The notes beneath the pieces are model-generated. The model was not told the DNA's origin. It made no database searches and saw only the letters and a program-made list of their open reading frames with translations. 64,000 bases of DNA from Planctomycetaceae bacterium (GTDB lineage: Bacteria; Planctomycetota; Planctomycetia; Planctomycetales; Planctomycetaceae): positions 1 through 64,000 of the forward strand of contig JAEUII010000313.1 in NCBI GenBank assembly GCA_016795145.1, in the 5' to 3' direction. How positions within the stretch are numbered: position 1 is the stretch's first letter; the number at the start of each line of letters is the position of its first letter. The position numbers were made by a program, and so were the translations under genes. This document shows, one piece after another, positions 18,309 through 28,407 of the stretch.

Positions 18309-21300
18309 TCAGGTCGATACCGACGGTAAAGTTTCACCATCTTCCCGAGGCGGAACGGCATGGCGACCCCAAACCAGGTAGAGTGGTGGAAGCACAAAAA
18401 GGTTCAGAATGGTTGAGGTGACAATTCCACCCAGAATCACAATTGCCAGCGGATACTCAATCTCGTGCCCTGGCTTATTACCTGCAACCACCAGTGGAAC
18501 GAGTGCCAGCGCAGTGGTCAGAACTGTCATCAAAATCGGAATCAGTCGCTCTTCAGCACCTCGCACGACAAGATTGAGTCCGAACGGCTCGCCTTCAACA
18601 TGCTGCAGATGACGGTAGTGACTCACAAGCATGATTCCGTTTCTGGCGGCTATACCCAGAACGGTGACAAATCCGATCAGGGAACCGAGCGACAAAGTGC
18701 CGCCAGCCACCGAGGCGGCTATGACACCGCCAATGAGCGCAAACGGGATTGTTAAGGCGACCATAGCAGTCAGTTTCAGTGACTGGAAATCCATATAGAG
18801 AATCAACAGAATCCCAAGCAGGGAAATGCCACCCAGTGCGATCAGTCGCCTCTGAGAAGCCTGTCGGGCCGCGTACTCGCCAAGAAACTCCGGATGATAG
18901 CCTCGATCAAAAGACAGGTTGCGGACAGCGGCCTCGACATCACGAGCGACGGAACCAAGGTCGCGTCCTTTCGCATCACAGGTAACATCGATTCGCCGTG
19001 AGCCACCTTCCCGCTTGACTTCATTGGGGGCCGGTACGATAGCAATATTGGCAACGTCGCGCAACGGTACCTGTCCGCCGGTTGGAGTATCAATTCGTAT
19101 TTCGCGGAGGGAACTCAGATCCAAACGAGTCTCTTCACTGCCCCAGACGACCACATCTTTCTTCTTCTGACCATCATAGACTTCTCCGACCTTTGACCCT
19201 CTGAGCACCGTCGTAATGGCCCGTCGCACCTGGCCGGAAGTAAGTCCAAACTGCTCAATAACATCCTCTCGAAGGCGAACTTCCAGTTGCGGCACCAGCA
19301 CATTTGCTTCAACTTTCAGGTTGCTGATCCCATCAATCTTTGCCATTACTGCTTCAGCTTCCTTCGCCTTGGCACGAAGGACATCCAGGTCAGATCCATA
19401 AATCCGCACAACTATGCTGGAACTGGCCCCCGAAAGAACTTCTTTCACTCGCTCCCGGAGATAGGTCAGAACATCCCGATACAGCCCTGGGTAGCCATCG
19501 ACGGCCGTCTGAATTTTGCCAAGCGTTTCGGCATAGTCCACATCTGTATCGATGCTGATCCAGAGTTCTGTGAAGTTGGGCCCGACGACTTCGTCCGCCA
19601 CCTCGGCTCGGCCGATATGGCTTCCAAAATTCCTCACTCCCGGAATCGACCTGAGTTCTCGGCTCGCATTGATCGTTACTCGATTCATTGCCTCGATTGA
19701 TGTACCGGGTTTTTCCACGAAGTGCATCAGGAAGTCAGTTTCCTGAAAGTTTGGCAGGAATTCCTGCCCGAGGCCGTTTAACACCCAGACTGTACCCGCA
19801 AGGGTTGTTGCAAGGAATGTAAATGCTGACTTCGGACGAACGGCAAACCATGGAAGCATGGCGCGGTACGGTCTTCGCAACCAGCGACTGAGCGGAGGTT
19901 CTGTCTCTGAAATCTGCTTCGCCGGAAGAATCATCAGACACATCGCCGGAGTGACCACCAGTGCGACGCACAGCGATGTCAGAATTGCCACGACGTAGCC
20001 AATCGCGAGCGGCCGAAAGAATGCACCGGGCAGTCCTTCGAGGAAGAAAACTGGAAGGAAAACCAGCATGATGATGACCGTTGCATAGACAACGGCACTG
20101 CGGACTTCCAGCGAAGCCTCCAGAACGACTCGGAACGAAGATGCGGGTTTGGCGAGTGTACGATTAAGCCTGAGCCGCCGGACAATGTTCTCGACATCAA
20201 TGATTGCATCATCGACGACCTCACCCAGCGCGATAACCAGTCCGGCGATGATCATCGTATTGATCGTCAGCCCCATCCAATAGAGCAGAACGATTGTCGC
20301 CATGAGAGAGAGTGGAATTGCCGTCAGGCTGATAATCGCAGTTCGCCAATCGAAAAGAAAAGCGACGATGACGACAACGACGAGGACACATCCGGTGAGG
20401 AGAGACGATGTCAGATTATCGATCGACCGTTCGATAAACGTGGCAGGACGAAAGATCGTCGGGTCAATCTCAACATCTTTCAATCCCGGTTGCATCGCTT
20501 CCAGTGCAGCCTCGACCTTTCGTGTCACTTCCAGCATGTTCGCGGAAGGCTGCTTCTCCACAATCAGCAGCAAACCGAGCTGGTCATTGATGATCGCATC
20601 ACCAATCGCAGGCGGAGTTCCTATTCGGACATCAGCAATATCCCCCAGATGCAGGGCAGCTCCGTCACGAAAAGAGACCACCGTGCGAGCGAGTTCTTCC
20701 GGTGTCCGCGCTGACGAAGACTGCCGAACAGCAAGTCGCTGATTTGGAGTGTCGACAAAACCACCGGCGTCCATCGCAACCGCTTCACGCGCACTTTGCA
20801 TCACACGGTCAAGCGATACGTCATGAACAAGTAACTGCTGTGGGTCCACGATGACCTGAAGTTGTTTGTCCTTTTGGCCCCATATAGCCACGTTGGCAAC
20901 TCCAGGAATTGCCATCAATCGAGGTCGGATGGTCCAGACTGCCAGTTCGGTCAGATCACTTTGATCAAGCTTTTGCGACCAAATTCCGATCTTGAGCATC
21001 CGACTCAGCGATGACAGCGGCTGGAGGATAACAGGGGGCCGGGCGACGTTTGGAAGACGAGGCCCTTCTGCGGCCAGCCGTTCCTGCACCAATTGACGGG
21101 CGCGATAAACATCCGCATCCTGATGCAGCAGCAGTCGGATGGAAGACAATCCCATCACTGATTTTGATCGTAGTGTCTCCAGTCCAGGAGTGCCAATGAG
21201 GGCGTTTTCAAGCGGAAACGTGACAAGATTCTCGACTTCTTCAGCCGACAGGCCCGGAGCTTCTGTCTGGACCTCGATGTAAGGCGGAGCGAATTCCGGG

Positions 21301-21413
21301 AAGACATCGAGGGGCATAGACGGAACCAGCCGAAGTCCGACTGCCATCAGAAGAACGGACAGCGCCAGAACGGCAATTCGCATACGGAGCGCCAACTCAA
21401 TCAGCCAACTCAT
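18309..21413 (-). CDS. heavy-metal/multidrug RND efflux pump (CusA/CzcA-like)
   Basis: The 1034-residue inner-membrane pump has the duplicated RND fold: N-terminal helix, periplasmic porter domain with DVFPEFAPP at 36-44 and [17 protein letters not shown] near 53-69, then twelve membrane helices in two sets. Helix 4 holds [13 protein letters not shown] (397-409), with Asp401 and Asp402 in the place of the proton-relay Asp. This helix 4 variant is shared with the second RND pump in the window. Proton influx powers metal or drug export via the adaptor and outer-membrane factor encoded alongside. I cannot name the substrate. The neighbouring sensor is CusS-like, which hints at a metal. Confidence 0.93.
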   Translation of the reverse strand: MSWLIELALRMRIAVLALSVLLMAVGLRLVPSMPLDVFPEFAPPYIEVQTEAPGLSAEEVENLVTFPLENALIGTPGLETLRSKSVMGLSSIRLLLHQDADVYRARQLVQERLAAEGPRLPNVARPPVILQPLSSLSRMLKIGIWSQKLDQSDLTELAVWTIRPRLMAIPGVANVAIWGQKDKQLQVIVDPQQLLVHDVSLDRVMQSAREAVAMDAGGFVDTPNQRLAVRQSSSARTPEELARTVVSFRDGAALHLGDIADVRIGTPPAIGDAIINDQLGLLLIVEKQPSANMLEVTRKVEAALEAMQPGLKDVEIDPTIFRPATFIERSIDNLTSSLLTGCVLVVVVIVAFLFDWRTAIISLTAIPLSLMATIVLLYWMGLTINTMIIAGLVIALGEVVDDAIIDVENIVRRLRLNRTLAKPASSFRVVLEASLEVRSAVVYATVIIMLVFLPVFFLEGLPGAFFRPLAIGYVVAILTSLCVALVVTPAMCLMILPAKQISETEPPLSRWLRRPYRAMLPWFAVRPKSAFTFLATTLAGTVWVLNGLGQEFLPNFQETDFLMHFVEKPGTSIEAMNRVTINASRELRSIPGVRNFGSHIGRAEVADEVVGPNFTELWISIDTDVDYAETLGKIQTAVDGYPGLYRDVLTYLRERVKEVLSGASSSIVVRIYGSDLDVLRAKAKEAEAVMAKIDGISNLKVEANVLVPQLEVRLREDVIEQFGLTSGQVRRAITTVLRGSKVGEVYDGQKKKDVVVWGSEETRLDLSSLREIRIDTPTGGQVPLRDVANIAIVPAPNEVKREGGSRRIDVTCDAKGRDLGSVARDVEAAVRNLSFDRGYHPEFLGEYAARQASQRRLIALGGISLLGILLILYMDFQSLKLTAMVALTIPFALIGGVIAASVAGGTLSLGSLIGFVTVLGIAARNGIMLVSHYRHLQHVEGEPFGLNLVVRGAEERLIPILMTVLTTALALVPLVVAGNKPGHEIEYPLAIVILGGIVTSTILNLFVLPPLYLVWGRHAVPPREDGETLPSVST

Positions 21414-21457
21414 GATCCAAGTACCCTGTGAAACGGAGCCAAACTGTGAATCGGCAA

Positions 21458-22753
21458 TTACTTCGCAAATCCGAATTCAGTTCCTGCCAGTTCCGCAACG
21501 GCCGCAGTGACGATCTCTGTGCCGAGCGGGGGGGAGTGCTTCAACGCCGCCCAACCGTCGGCCACAAACGCCACTTCAACTCGACGCCGAACGAAAGTAC
21601 TCTGCCCCATCCGCTCATAGACCCACTGATTTCCATAAATGTCGAGATATATAGCCGACCAGGGTATGGCAGTTTGTGTCGACTCACCTTTCAGGCGAAT
21701 CTGAACACTCAATCGCTGCCCCGGCCGATACGCAGCGTTCTCGTTGGGGAGTTCGTAATAAACATCCACTGTTGACGCGAGGGCGAAGGCCGTCGGAGGC
21801 ACTGTGATTGGTTTTACGTCGATGACTGTTGACCCCTGAAGTTTTCCCGGAGCTGCAATTCTGGCCTCTGCGGTCAGGTCGAGGCCTTCGAGGTCGCCGA
21901 CATACACAGGTACCCGCACCCAAAAAACCTTGTTGTCCATGATCTCGAACATCGCCGAACCGGCAGCCACAATCTGTCCGGGCTGTGTCTGGATGCTCCT
22001 TACAATTCCCGAAATCGGAGACACGATTGAAATTGGCTTAAGAGTTCCTTCTTCAGCATCCAGCTTGATTCCATCAACAATTTCTTTGCGAGCCTCTGCA
22101 GCCTCGAGGGCAGCCTCTGCCAGCTTGAGCTGTGCAGTTGCTTCATCAACTGCCCGGATTGTGCCAGACTTGTCTTTCAGCAGCCGCTCCGCACGTTCGA
22201 GGGCGATCTGAGCCGCTTCAACCTGCACTTTCGACTGCTCCACCTGAGCAGCCGCATCATTCTGAGATTGTGCGATAGTATTTCTGACTTCCGCAAACCG
22301 AACTCGTTCAGCTGGCGTAAGAACGTCGCGTTCCGGTGACAGAAGCGGGAGCAGCTGCAGTACCTCTGTTCCTTTTTCAATCTGATTACCGGGACCGGGC
22401 AGTATTCTGTTTTCCTGAAGTTTCAACATGCCTGCAACCGGCGCAGAGACCAGAACGGACGCCCCGGTTGGCAAGACAACCTCCGCTCCGTAGGCTCGTA
22501 CTTGCGGCATATTCCGTTCAACAATCGGCTGATGTTCTACTCCGAGTCGCCGGATCGCGTCGTCGGTAAGTTCAATAGTATTCAGATTCACCTCGGACAC
22601 TGCGAAGGATGTCTTCGCCGGTGACACAGGTGCTGTCTTCTTCGTCTCAACGGTCGGCTTCTGACATCCGCAGAGGGGCAGCATCAAGCAACAGGATGCA
22701 ACAGCAGCAAACGACCGCAGTAAGGTGCCATGGCACAATGAATCGTTGTGCAT
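21458..22753 (-). CDS. RND periplasmic adaptor (membrane fusion) lipoprotein
   Basis: The 431-residue protein has a signal ending LPLCGC, a barrel-sandwich half ([18 protein letters not shown]), a long helical hairpin (about 165-230, Ala/Glu/Gln-rich), the returning lipoyl half ([18 protein letters not shown]) and beta-barrel and membrane-proximal domains. This is the order of HlyD/CusB-type adaptors that link pump and outer-membrane duct. Its ATG overlaps the stop of the sensor kinase gene as TAATG, and the pump gene follows after 44 nt. Confidence 0.9.
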   Translation of the reverse strand: MHNDSLCHGTLLRSFAAVASCCLMLPLCGCQKPTVETKKTAPVSPAKTSFAVSEVNLNTIELTDDAIRRLGVEHQPIVERNMPQVRAYGAEVVLPTGASVLVSAPVAGMLKLQENRILPGPGNQIEKGTEVLQLLPLLSPERDVLTPAERVRFAEVRNTIAQSQNDAAAQVEQSKVQVEAAQIALERAERLLKDKSGTIRAVDEATAQLKLAEAALEAAEARKEIVDGIKLDAEEGTLKPISIVSPISGIVRSIQTQPGQIVAAGSAMFEIMDNKVFWVRVPVYVGDLEGLDLTAEARIAAPGKLQGSTVIDVKPITVPPTAFALASTVDVYYELPNENAAYRPGQRLSVQIRLKGESTQTAIPWSAIYLDIYGNQWVYERMGQSTFVRRRVEVAFVADGWAALKHSPPLGTEIVTAAVAELAGTEFGFAK

Positions 22754-24207
22754 TATGAGATGAACTCCATTGACTTCTTTGTTGAGAATTCCAAATGAAC
22801 AGCCGCGTTGTTTCCTGACGATGACACGGGGCGTGCCGGAAGCGTCACAGTCACTGTTGTGCCTCTCCCGACCCGACTTTCGATCGAAATCGTGCCTCCA
22901 TGCGATTTCACATGTCCGTCGGCAATTGAAAGTCCAAGCCCGGCACCGCCTGACTCGCAGTTTCGCGAGGGATCAGTGCGAAAGAAACGCTGAAGGACTT
23001 TCGGAAGATGCTCAGGAGAGATTCCGCATCCATCATCCTGAACGCTGCAAACAACCGACCCGCTCTCGTAATGGCAGCAGACCATTACCGTTCCGCCGGC
23101 TTGCGTGAATTTTAGTGCGTTCTCAACAAGGTTCACGAAGACCTGCCTCACCTGCAGATCACTTCCCCTGACCTCACACGGTTCAATATTGCCGCCCGAA
23201 AGCCTGATGGATCGCTCCACAGCGAACGACTGCATCTGCTGCATGACGTCTTCCAGCAAAACGTGCAAAGGGAACCACTCGGCACAGTCAGGAACGATTC
23301 CTGCATCATTCCTGCTCAGATTCAGCAGTTGATCGGCAAGCCGACACAAACGATTGGTCTCTTCGACGATTACACGCAACGCATCCTGGTACTGGCGAGG
23401 GCTTCGATCTGCGCGAAGAGCCAGTTCGGCTTCAAGTTTGAGGGCGGCTAAGGGCGTTCTCAGTTCATGTGACGCATCTGCAGTGAACCGCCTGATCTCT
23501 GTAACTGCATGTTCGAGTCGGCAAATCAGGGAGTTCACTGTTCCTGCCAAATGGCCCATTTCATCATGGGGGTTTGGCACTTGAATTCTTCGATCAAGGC
23601 TGTCAATCGTGATCGAATTCGCAACTTCACAGATCGAAGTTACAGGGGCCAGCGCCTTCCCGGCAAGCACATAACCGAGTGCCACCGTCAGCGTCAACGC
23701 CAGGGGCAGAAGTCCGGCCGCAACAAATTCCAGCGTCTGTATTTCTACCAGAAGCGGCTGGAGTGATGTGACAGCAAACACTTGATGCGGGCCAAACGGC
23801 GCATTTACAGGCTCTTTCGTATAACGAACAACATTGCCATTCGAAAGGGTCCTCGTTTCAAACTTTGGTGACCCATCAGGCGAGCTGTGCGAAAACTCAC
23901 TCCCATCTCGTTCCGTGATGCCAGCACTCAAAAAAACGGCTTTCTGCCTATTGTCAGTCACCACGAAATCATAGATGTCATGATGAAAGAATCGGGAATC
24001 TGCAGATCGCTGAAATTCGTCCAGCGACTCATGCAGTGTAAGCTCAAGGACGATCTCACGAAGTTCTTCACGCAGTGCGGCGTCTGTTCGGTTCAGCAAC
24101 TGCTGGCGAGTCATGAATATCAGTGTAGCACCGAATGCAATCAGAATCAGAGCCAGTGCTGCAGCAAACAGCAGCGAAAGCTTCCATCGAATGGATAACT
24201 TGTTCAT
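22753..24207 (-). CDS. sensor histidine kinase (CusS-like)
   Basis: This 484-residue protein has membrane helices at about 10-33 and 160-183 flanking a periplasmic domain of about 125 residues, then a HAMP linker, a dimerisation domain with ASHELRTPLAALK (H247 the phosphorylated His) and an ATPase domain with NLVENALKFT, DDGCGI and GGAGLGLSI. It should sense the efflux substrate outside the membrane and phosphorylate the partner regulator. It overlaps the regulator gene by 4 nt (ATGA). Confidence 0.93.
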   Translation of the reverse strand: MNKLSIRWKLSLLFAAALALILIAFGATLIFMTRQQLLNRTDAALREELREIVLELTLHESLDEFQRSADSRFFHHDIYDFVVTDNRQKAVFLSAGITERDGSEFSHSSPDGSPKFETRTLSNGNVVRYTKEPVNAPFGPHQVFAVTSLQPLLVEIQTLEFVAAGLLPLALTLTVALGYVLAGKALAPVTSICEVANSITIDSLDRRIQVPNPHDEMGHLAGTVNSLICRLEHAVTEIRRFTADASHELRTPLAALKLEAELALRADRSPRQYQDALRVIVEETNRLCRLADQLLNLSRNDAGIVPDCAEWFPLHVLLEDVMQQMQSFAVERSIRLSGGNIEPCEVRGSDLQVRQVFVNLVENALKFTQAGGTVMVCCHYESGSVVCSVQDDGCGISPEHLPKVLQRFFRTDPSRNCESGGAGLGLSIADGHVKSHGGTISIESRVGRGTTVTVTLPARPVSSSGNNAAVHLEFSTKKSMEFIS

Positions 24208-24887
24208 CGTGCGTCTCCGAGTCGATATCCTTTGCCCCGAACTGTCTGAAGTATCGGCGGTTTGCCAGGGTCTTCGAGTTTCTTTCGCAGCTGGTTGATA
24301 TGCACCTCAATAACATTTGTCCACGTTGCGTCAGGCTGCTTCCAGACGCTCACTGCAATCATTTCGCGAGTCACAATCTGATTTCGGTGCCGAACAAGAA
24401 ATGCGAGTAACTCGAATTGTCGCTGCTGCAATTCAATTGACTGGTCGTTGCGAACGACAGTTCGTTCAAGGAGATCAAGCTTGATATCCTCAAATTCCAG
24501 CATCAATGGTTCTTTGGGAAGCTCGGAACTCCTCCTGCGAAGTACAGCTCGAATTCTGGCAAGCAATTCATCAACCGCGAACGGTTTGACGATGTAGTCG
24601 TCAGCACCCGAGTCCAATCCTGCGACCCGATCCAAGACGGAGTCCCGAGCTGTCAGAAGGATCACTGGCACGTCTTTGCCGGCACGTCTGACATCCTGCA
24701 GCCAGTCGAGCCCACTGCCGTCTGGCAGCATTATGTCCAGGATAACTGCGGAGACATTTGTGGAAAGCTGTTCTGCAGCCTCACCAATCGTTGAGGCTCC
24801 AACTGTGTCAAACCCTGCTTCACTGAGTGCTGCAATGATGCTTCTCCGCAGGTTTCGCTGGTCTTCGACAACAAGAATTCTTTGCAT
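24204..24887 (-). CDS. OmpR-family response regulator
   Basis: This 227-residue protein has a receiver domain with acidic residues E8-D9, phospho-acceptor D51 (VILDIMLPDGSG), a Thr in LLTARDS and Lys in IVKPF. A winged helix follows at about 130-225 with LELQQRQFELLAFLVRH and IEVHINQLRKKLEDPG. It is the first gene of the five-gene efflux operon and should activate it when the kinase phosphorylates it. The 225 nt between it and the divergent methyltransferase gene must hold the promoters of both. Confidence 0.93.
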   Translation of the reverse strand: MQRILVVEDQRNLRRSIIAALSEAGFDTVGASTIGEAAEQLSTNVSAVILDIMLPDGSGLDWLQDVRRAGKDVPVILLTARDSVLDRVAGLDSGADDYIVKPFAVDELLARIRAVLRRRSSELPKEPLMLEFEDIKLDLLERTVVRNDQSIELQQRQFELLAFLVRHRNQIVTREMIAVSVWKQPDATWTNVIEVHINQLRKKLEDPGKPPILQTVRGKGYRLGDAR

Positions 24888-25112
24888 TGACCCCGAGTCG
24901 CAAGAAGCTGGAAGAAAGACACGGACAGCAATTCGATGAATAGTCTAGCGGCGCACTGATTTTGATGCGTGCTGCAACCGCTGAGATAAATTCGAATTAA
25001 TGACGTGTGATCTGGCATCGAACGGAAGGTTGCGATACGAAACGCGGGATGCGAGTGATCTGACTTACGAGCAAACGCGATTTAGGTTTGAGCGCACTCA
25101 ATCATCCAGATA

Positions 25113-25871
25113 ATGGCTTTGGAACTTCACATGGGTCTGCAACGCGAGCTGACAACTACCGGAAACTGGCTCTTTCGCTGGCGCAGTTTCCTTCCCATTG
25201 TGGTAGTGGCCGGGGCAATCATTGCCATGTTTCCGTTTCCGGTACCAAAGCACGATGGACGTTGGGGGGATGCCCTGGAAGTGGTGTTTCTGAGTATCAG
25301 CTTCATCGGGCTGTTGGTCCGCGTCGTCACGGTGGGGCATACGCCGGCAGGAACATCGGGACGCAATACCGTTGGTCAAATCGCTGAATCGCTGAACACC
25401 ACAGGGATTTACTCGACCGTTCGTCATCCCCTTTATCTCGGCAATTTTTTGATTGGCTTTGGACTTGCTGGTTTCACACTGACCTGGTGGTTCGTCGTGA
25501 TCTACGTGCTGACATTCTGGCTTTACTATGAGCGAATCATGTTGGCTGAGGAGGCATTTCTCCGGTCGAAGTTTGGCGAAGAGTTCAGTGTCTGGGTGAG
25601 CATGACACCGGCATTTCTGCCCAGTTGGAAGAATTATCGTCCGGCTCAACTGCCCTTCTCACTGCGGAACGTGCTGAGACGCGAGTACAATACAGTACTG
25701 CAAATCGTTGTGGTTGGGTTTCTCCTGGAATTGTTTGGCGACTGGTTCGAAACAGGCCGAATCTCATACTCGGTACCATGGTGTGTCTTTCTTTGCAGTG
25801 GATTTGTGATTTGGGGGATTCTTCGCACCCTGAAACGCCGAACTGATTTGCTTGTCGTTGATGGTCGATGA
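25113..25871 (+). CDS. isoprenylcysteine carboxyl methyltransferase-like membrane protein
   Basis: The 252-residue protein has about five to six hydrophobic helices and, at about residues 105-170, the ICMT/PEMT pattern: GIYSTVRHPLYLGNFLIGFG, then YYERIMLAEEAFLRSKFGEEF. The RHPLYLG and E..L...FG motifs are the SAM-binding signature of this integral-membrane methyltransferase family, which acts on lipids or prenylated substrates. The start could be the ATG at 25113 or the one at 25131. It diverges from the efflux operon, and its role there is unknown. Confidence 0.85.
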   Translation: MALELHMGLQRELTTTGNWLFRWRSFLPIVVVAGAIIAMFPFPVPKHDGRWGDALEVVFLSISFIGLLVRVVTVGHTPAGTSGRNTVGQIAESLNTTGIYSTVRHPLYLGNFLIGFGLAGFTLTWWFVVIYVLTFWLYYERIMLAEEAFLRSKFGEEFSVWVSMTPAFLPSWKNYRPAQLPFSLRNVLRREYNTVLQIVVVGFLLELFGDWFETGRISYSVPWCVFLCSGFVIWGILRTLKRRTDLLVVDGR

Positions 25872-25879
25872 ATTGCAGG

Positions 25880-26623
25880 CTATGACTGGCGATCACCAGA
25901 CGACTGCTTCATGTCGTACGCAGCCAGAGTACCGAGGTCCATTCTTGCTTCCACGGATAGAGGCAGGGCATTGATGGTCGACAAAGCAGAAGCAATGTAC
26001 CACCGCTCGTCGTCCGGTCCTCGCATTAACGCCTGCCCGTGGTAGGCGCCGGTTGATCCCCAGCGAAAGATGTAGGATGGACTGGCAACGGCGCACGGAT
26101 CTCCAGCAGGACCGAGTCCTCTGAGCCGGGCGATCAGTTGTTGATCAAAGTCTCCTCGATGCGTCAGTGGCCAGCCACCGACCTGTTCGATCGCCTGCCG
26201 AGTAAAGGCGAGGCTTGCATGAAAACGGCCCGTCGCATCTTCTTGCTCGACTTGCCCTGTGTAATCACTCAGCACTCTCGAGGGCTTTGACCACAGATGA
26301 CCGGCCATCGCTGCAACATGGCTGCTGATGTGATGCGGCAGGTAGATGTCGTCGTCTTCCCAGACCACCAGAATGTCTCCCTGAGCCAGTCCGGCGAGAG
26401 CGTTGAATTTCTCCGGCAGTGACCGAAACCGCCGGGCGATGCTGATGATCTGCCAGCCTTCACTGGTTTGATTCTGCAGTTCGTCGGCGTCGTCGAGGAT
26501 GATCATCTCTCGTCGATCGGCCGGATAGTCCTGCGCCAGAAAACAGGCGATCGAATTTTCGAGCAACTGGGGCCGCCGATACGTGGGACACAGACATGAG
26601 ACAAATGGCAGCTCACTCGCCAT
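25880..26623 (-). CDS. GT2-like glycosyltransferase at the end of the phage cassette
   Basis: The start at 26623 gives a 247-residue protein beginning with a GT-A core (PFVSCLCPTYRRPQLLENSI, residues 6-25) and a DDD-like metal-binding region (VVWEDDDIYLPHHI at about 92-105). The upstream gene overlaps by 11 nt. It would transfer a sugar from a nucleotide-sugar donor. A longer frame to 26809 lies inside the upstream gene and is ignored. It is the last gene of the structural cassette, unusual in phages, and may act on the Thr/Ser-rich virion protein. Confidence 0.8.
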   Translation of the reverse strand: MASELPFVSCLCPTYRRPQLLENSIACFLAQDYPADRREMIILDDADELQNQTSEGWQIISIARRFRSLPEKFNALAGLAQGDILVVWEDDDIYLPHHISSHVAAMAGHLWSKPSRVLSDYTGQVEQEDATGRFHASLAFTRQAIEQVGGWPLTHRGDFDQQLIARLRGLGPAGDPCAVASPSYIFRWGSTGAYHGQALMRGPDDERWYIASALSTINALPLSVEARMDLGTLAAYDMKQSSGDRQS

Positions 26624-28388
26624 GGGCCACCTCCTGCTTCTGATTCCATTTCCCGAGCGGACATTCACTTGATCGCCAGGATGCCTTTTCGGCGAGGTAA
26701 CAGCCGCAGACGCTGCAGCGATCGTCGTTTCGTTGGTCGCACAAAGTGCAGATTTCAAGGCGGTGCTGAAGTTCCGGGGCTTCGACCTTCTGCAGGCCAT
26801 CAGCCACATGGGCGGCCAGTGACTTCGTGAAGTTGGCCGCCATTTTGATCGTGCCTGGTAAGGCCGGCTTGTCGCGAGGATCCCGGCTGAGTACCGTCAG
26901 TCCATGATTCATCTGCGTGTGATGCACGACGGACCATTCCGGATTCTCGCTCAGGAATCGCCGGATAGCCGGCAGCAAACCGGCCCCCCCATCTTCGCCA
27001 CGTTCCCCGAAGATCTGCGTGTCATGCAGCACGATCCAGCGACGGACTCTGCCGGCGTGGCGCTGGAATTCATTGGACAGCTGGTCCGCCGTATGTCGCG
27101 TGTCGATGAACAGCAGATCGCACGGATCAATATGGACCGAGAGCGAATCCCCCTGCACAAACGAAAACTCCGTGGTTCCCTGCTTTGACTTCAGGATCTC
27201 GGCAACGGGGTCATGATTCAGGTCGTACGAGATCATCCGTTTCGGCTGACCTGCCAAGAGGGCCACCGTCGACACTCCATGCCGCATGCCAAACTCGATG
27301 ACGACTTCTGACTGGCTGGCAAGTTCCCGGAGCTTGTCGCAGTGTTCATTAATGTCCGACGGTGTATTGCGGGCTTTCTGAAACATGTCCTCCAACGTCA
27401 TCCCTTCGTAGACCTGCGTCTGTGATTTGCAGACACCGCACGACGACACGCGAGGTGGATACGTCACCGGATCCGCTGCCAGGGCAGCAAACTGATCGGC
27501 TGTCAGTCGCCCGTCGGCATTGATCGGTGACTGTGGATCTTCGTTGAGTACATCCACATAGTGGCGACGCAGGCGATCGAGCGACAGCCCCAGTTCCTGA
27601 TGGCCAAGGATGTAGTTGCGGATCTTGCCTTCTACGCTGCGACGGTATGTGCGGCCGGCCGCGGGATCCGCGAACCGATGCTGCCACCGCAGGAACGGCA
27701 GGCACAGGCATTTCGCTCCGGCCTGACGGTACTTCTCATGGATGTACCATTCCTCGCCGCCGAACTCGCGGAAGTGCGGATTGAACTCCAGCCACGCATC
27801 CCGGCGACACGAGAACAGTCCCAGTCCTTGCGCAGGAATTTCAAACGGCGGATTGTGTACGGAGAGGCCTCGCGAGTCGGTGTCCCATGTGCCCCACATG
27901 CCATCCCGCCATTTGTCGGCGAAGTGCGTATGGACGCCGGCGAGACTATCCAGCACCAGTGGTCCTGACAGCAAGTCCCGACAATCCGGATTGCGTTTGT
28001 AAAAGTCCATGAGCCGCCGCACGGAGTCCGGCCAGAGCAGTACGTGGGAATCAATCACAAGCACCGCATCGCCTGTCGCGACCTTGAAGATGTGATCACG
28101 CGGAGCCGAAGTTCCCGTGTTGCCGGGCATGGGCACATACTGAACGTTGTACGGCTGCGGGAAGTCGCGCACGGGTTTCCGATCGGCCGGATACGGAATT
28201 CCGGCTCCTTCAGCGACCTGCCCCAGAAATCCTCGCAGACGTTCCGCCTGCGGTCCTTCCGGATCATTGTCAACCACGACCAGTTCCACGTTGTGCATCA
28301 CATCTGCGTGATACAGCCGCAGAGCGTTCAGCGAGAAATAAACACCGTCGAAGTCACGATACGTTGCCATGCCAATCGTCAATCGCAT
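26613..28388 (-). CDS. glycosyltransferase fused to a SAM/hydroxylase-like domain and a Cys-rich tail
   Basis: From 28388, with GAGG five nt upstream, it encodes 591 residues; 28406 is an alternative. Residues 1-260 are a GT2-type domain (LTIGMATYRDFDGV, ELVVVDNDPEGPQ, a DSH metal motif in AVLVIDSHVLLWP). Residues about 330-510 resemble a class I methyltransferase or cephalosporin-hydroxylase-like fold: VVIEFGMRHGVSTVAL, then SYDLN and LLFIDTRHT, IVLHDTQIFG. The C-terminus has CTLCDQR, CSVCGC and ECPLGK, a short zinc-binding unit common in phage and planctomycete proteins. It could add and modify sugars. Confidence 0.75.
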   Translation of the reverse strand: MRLTIGMATYRDFDGVYFSLNALRLYHADVMHNVELVVVDNDPEGPQAERLRGFLGQVAEGAGIPYPADRKPVRDFPQPYNVQYVPMPGNTGTSAPRDHIFKVATGDAVLVIDSHVLLWPDSVRRLMDFYKRNPDCRDLLSGPLVLDSLAGVHTHFADKWRDGMWGTWDTDSRGLSVHNPPFEIPAQGLGLFSCRRDAWLEFNPHFREFGGEEWYIHEKYRQAGAKCLCLPFLRWQHRFADPAAGRTYRRSVEGKIRNYILGHQELGLSLDRLRRHYVDVLNEDPQSPINADGRLTADQFAALAADPVTYPPRVSSCGVCKSQTQVYEGMTLEDMFQKARNTPSDINEHCDKLRELASQSEVVIEFGMRHGVSTVALLAGQPKRMISYDLNHDPVAEILKSKQGTTEFSFVQGDSLSVHIDPCDLLFIDTRHTADQLSNEFQRHAGRVRRWIVLHDTQIFGERGEDGGAGLLPAIRRFLSENPEWSVVHHTQMNHGLTVLSRDPRDKPALPGTIKMAANFTKSLAAHVADGLQKVEAPELQHRLEICTLCDQRNDDRCSVCGCYLAEKASWRSSECPLGKWNQKQEVAHGE

Positions 28389-28407
28389 ATCTGCCTCAAT
28401 CCACATG

